A stretch of DNA of 6,448 bases from Verrucomicrobiota bacterium. GTDB lineage: Bacteria > Verrucomicrobiota > Verrucomicrobiia > Chthoniobacterales > UBA6821. The notes beneath the pieces are model-generated. The model was given only the letters and a program-made list of their open reading frames with translations, searched no databases and had not been told where the DNA came from. The stretch covers positions 1-6,448 of the forward strand of contig VHCR01000087.1 in NCBI GenBank assembly GCA_016871655.1, written 5' to 3'. The translations under genes and the position numbers were made by a program. This document shows, in pieces, positions 5,891 through 6,448 of this stretch. Position 1 is the stretch's first letter; each line of letters starts with the position of its first letter.

Positions 5891-6448
5891 ATGATAAAAG
5901 ATCAATGCACACCATATCTGCTTGGAACTAACATGCAAGCGGCTAAAAATCTTGATCAACAGCATGAGCAGATAGCTTTCTTTGCGTATGAGCAGCTTGA
6001 AAGAGCAGGATTGCGGCGAGGTATGATTGTTTGGGATGTTGGTTGTGGTTCTGGAGCGATGACAGAATATTTGGCGCGCTCTGTTGGTGAAGAAGGGCAT
6101 GTTTATGCTTTGGATGTGAGCGAGAATCAAGTTGCTCGGACTTGCGAACGTCTGCACCAAGCTGGTTTTAAAAATTTCACTTGTTTGCAAGGTGATATTA
6201 CTGCGACTCTCGACTCACCAAAGGGAGAAGCTGATCTCGTTTATGCTCGGATGGTCTTAATGCATTTAAAAAATCCTGAAGTTGCCTTGTTGCAAATGGC
6301 GCAACTTCTAAAAAGAGGAGGTGTTTTATCCCTTCAAGAATCGATCATGCATACAGCATCGATATCACCAGCACATGAGGCTGTTGACGATTATTTTCGC
6401 ACACTCATCAAACTTGGAAATTTTCACGGTGTTGATTTTAACATTGGA
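5891..6448 (+). CDS. Class I SAM-dependent methyltransferase; 3' end outside window
   Basis: The frame is open from ATG 5891 to the last base (186 codons) with no stop, so the C-terminus is missing. An in-frame TAG at 5885-5887 rules out a longer start; the only purine-rich stretch, GAAG, touches the ATG. The Rossmann-type SAM-binding fold is clear. Motif I is VWDVGCGSGAMTEYLA (47-62). The acidic residue ending strand 2 is Asp75 in VYALDVSENQ. GDI follows at 101-103, the motif IV/post-I region is DLVYARMVLMHL (115-126), and LKRGGVLSLQE (140-150) is the usual strand 5 turn. The N-terminal YLLGTNMQAAKNLDQQHE is common in UbiE-like small-molecule methyltransferases. Substrate cannot be told from this part; a UbiE-like or secondary-metabolite role is possible. 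It is divergent from the cupin gene. Confidence 0.88.
   Translation, partial: MIKDQCTPYLLGTNMQAAKNLDQQHEQIAFFAYEQLERAGLRRGMIVWDVGCGSGAMTEYLARSVGEEGHVYALDVSENQVARTCERLHQAGFKNFTCLQGDITATLDSPKGEADLVYARMVLMHLKNPEVALLQMAQLLKRGGVLSLQESIMHTASISPAHEAVDDYFRTLIKLGNFHGVDFNIG

Noticed and set aside
5849..6190. 113-codon minus-strand frame overlapping the methyltransferase and the divergent gap
   Set aside because: The plus-strand frame encodes intact methyltransferase motifs across the same bases. The minus-strand product has no recognisable features.

Overview
The window is an ordinary bacterial chromosomal segment at roughly mid-40s % GC (estimated by eye). It holds six protein genes, two of them cut by the window edges, and one gene-free stretch of about 350 bases containing two large palindromic elements. 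The gene set is that of a Gram-negative-type bacterium: a full-length single-chain glycine dehydrogenase, NudC with a zinc ribbon, and two short proteins with Sec signal peptides. I cannot fix the taxon from the sequence. A proteobacterium or a member of the Chlamydiota would both fit. No tRNA, rRNA, CRISPR array or transposase gene was recognised.

Layout: (1) 1-2544, plus strand, 3' nine-tenths of gcvP, the P-protein of the glycine cleavage system. (2) 2527-2895, two adjacent imperfect palindromes of almost equal length (162 and 163 bases) with near-perfect but unrelated 25-27 base tips. The first begins inside the last codons of gcvP and supplies its stop codon. The second runs to the start codon of the next gene. 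A promoter-like TTGCTA-18-TATAAT lies in the right half of the first. (3) 2894-4369, plus strand, a DJ-1/PfpI-family enzyme most like isonitrile hydratase, followed 21 bases later by nudC (NADH pyrophosphatase / RNA deNADding enzyme). The two are probably co-transcribed. (4) 4381-5834, minus strand, a small exported cupin-like protein followed 14 bases later by an exported serine hydrolase of the beta-lactamase/peptidase S12 family. This pair converges on nudC with only 11 bases between stop codons. (5) 5891 to the end, plus strand, the 5' part of a class I SAM-dependent methyltransferase, divergent from the cupin gene across 56 bases.

The genes do not form one pathway. gcvP serves one-carbon metabolism, the DJ-1-like enzyme and NudC look like small-molecule or NAD housekeeping, and the minus-strand pair acts outside the cytoplasm. 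The most unusual material is the pair of palindromes at the gcvP/DJ-1 junction. They look like non-autonomous mobile elements (MITE-like, possibly TA-targeting) that have become the gcvP 3' end and the leader of the next gene. Four of the five visible gene starts also lack a Shine-Dalgarno sequence.
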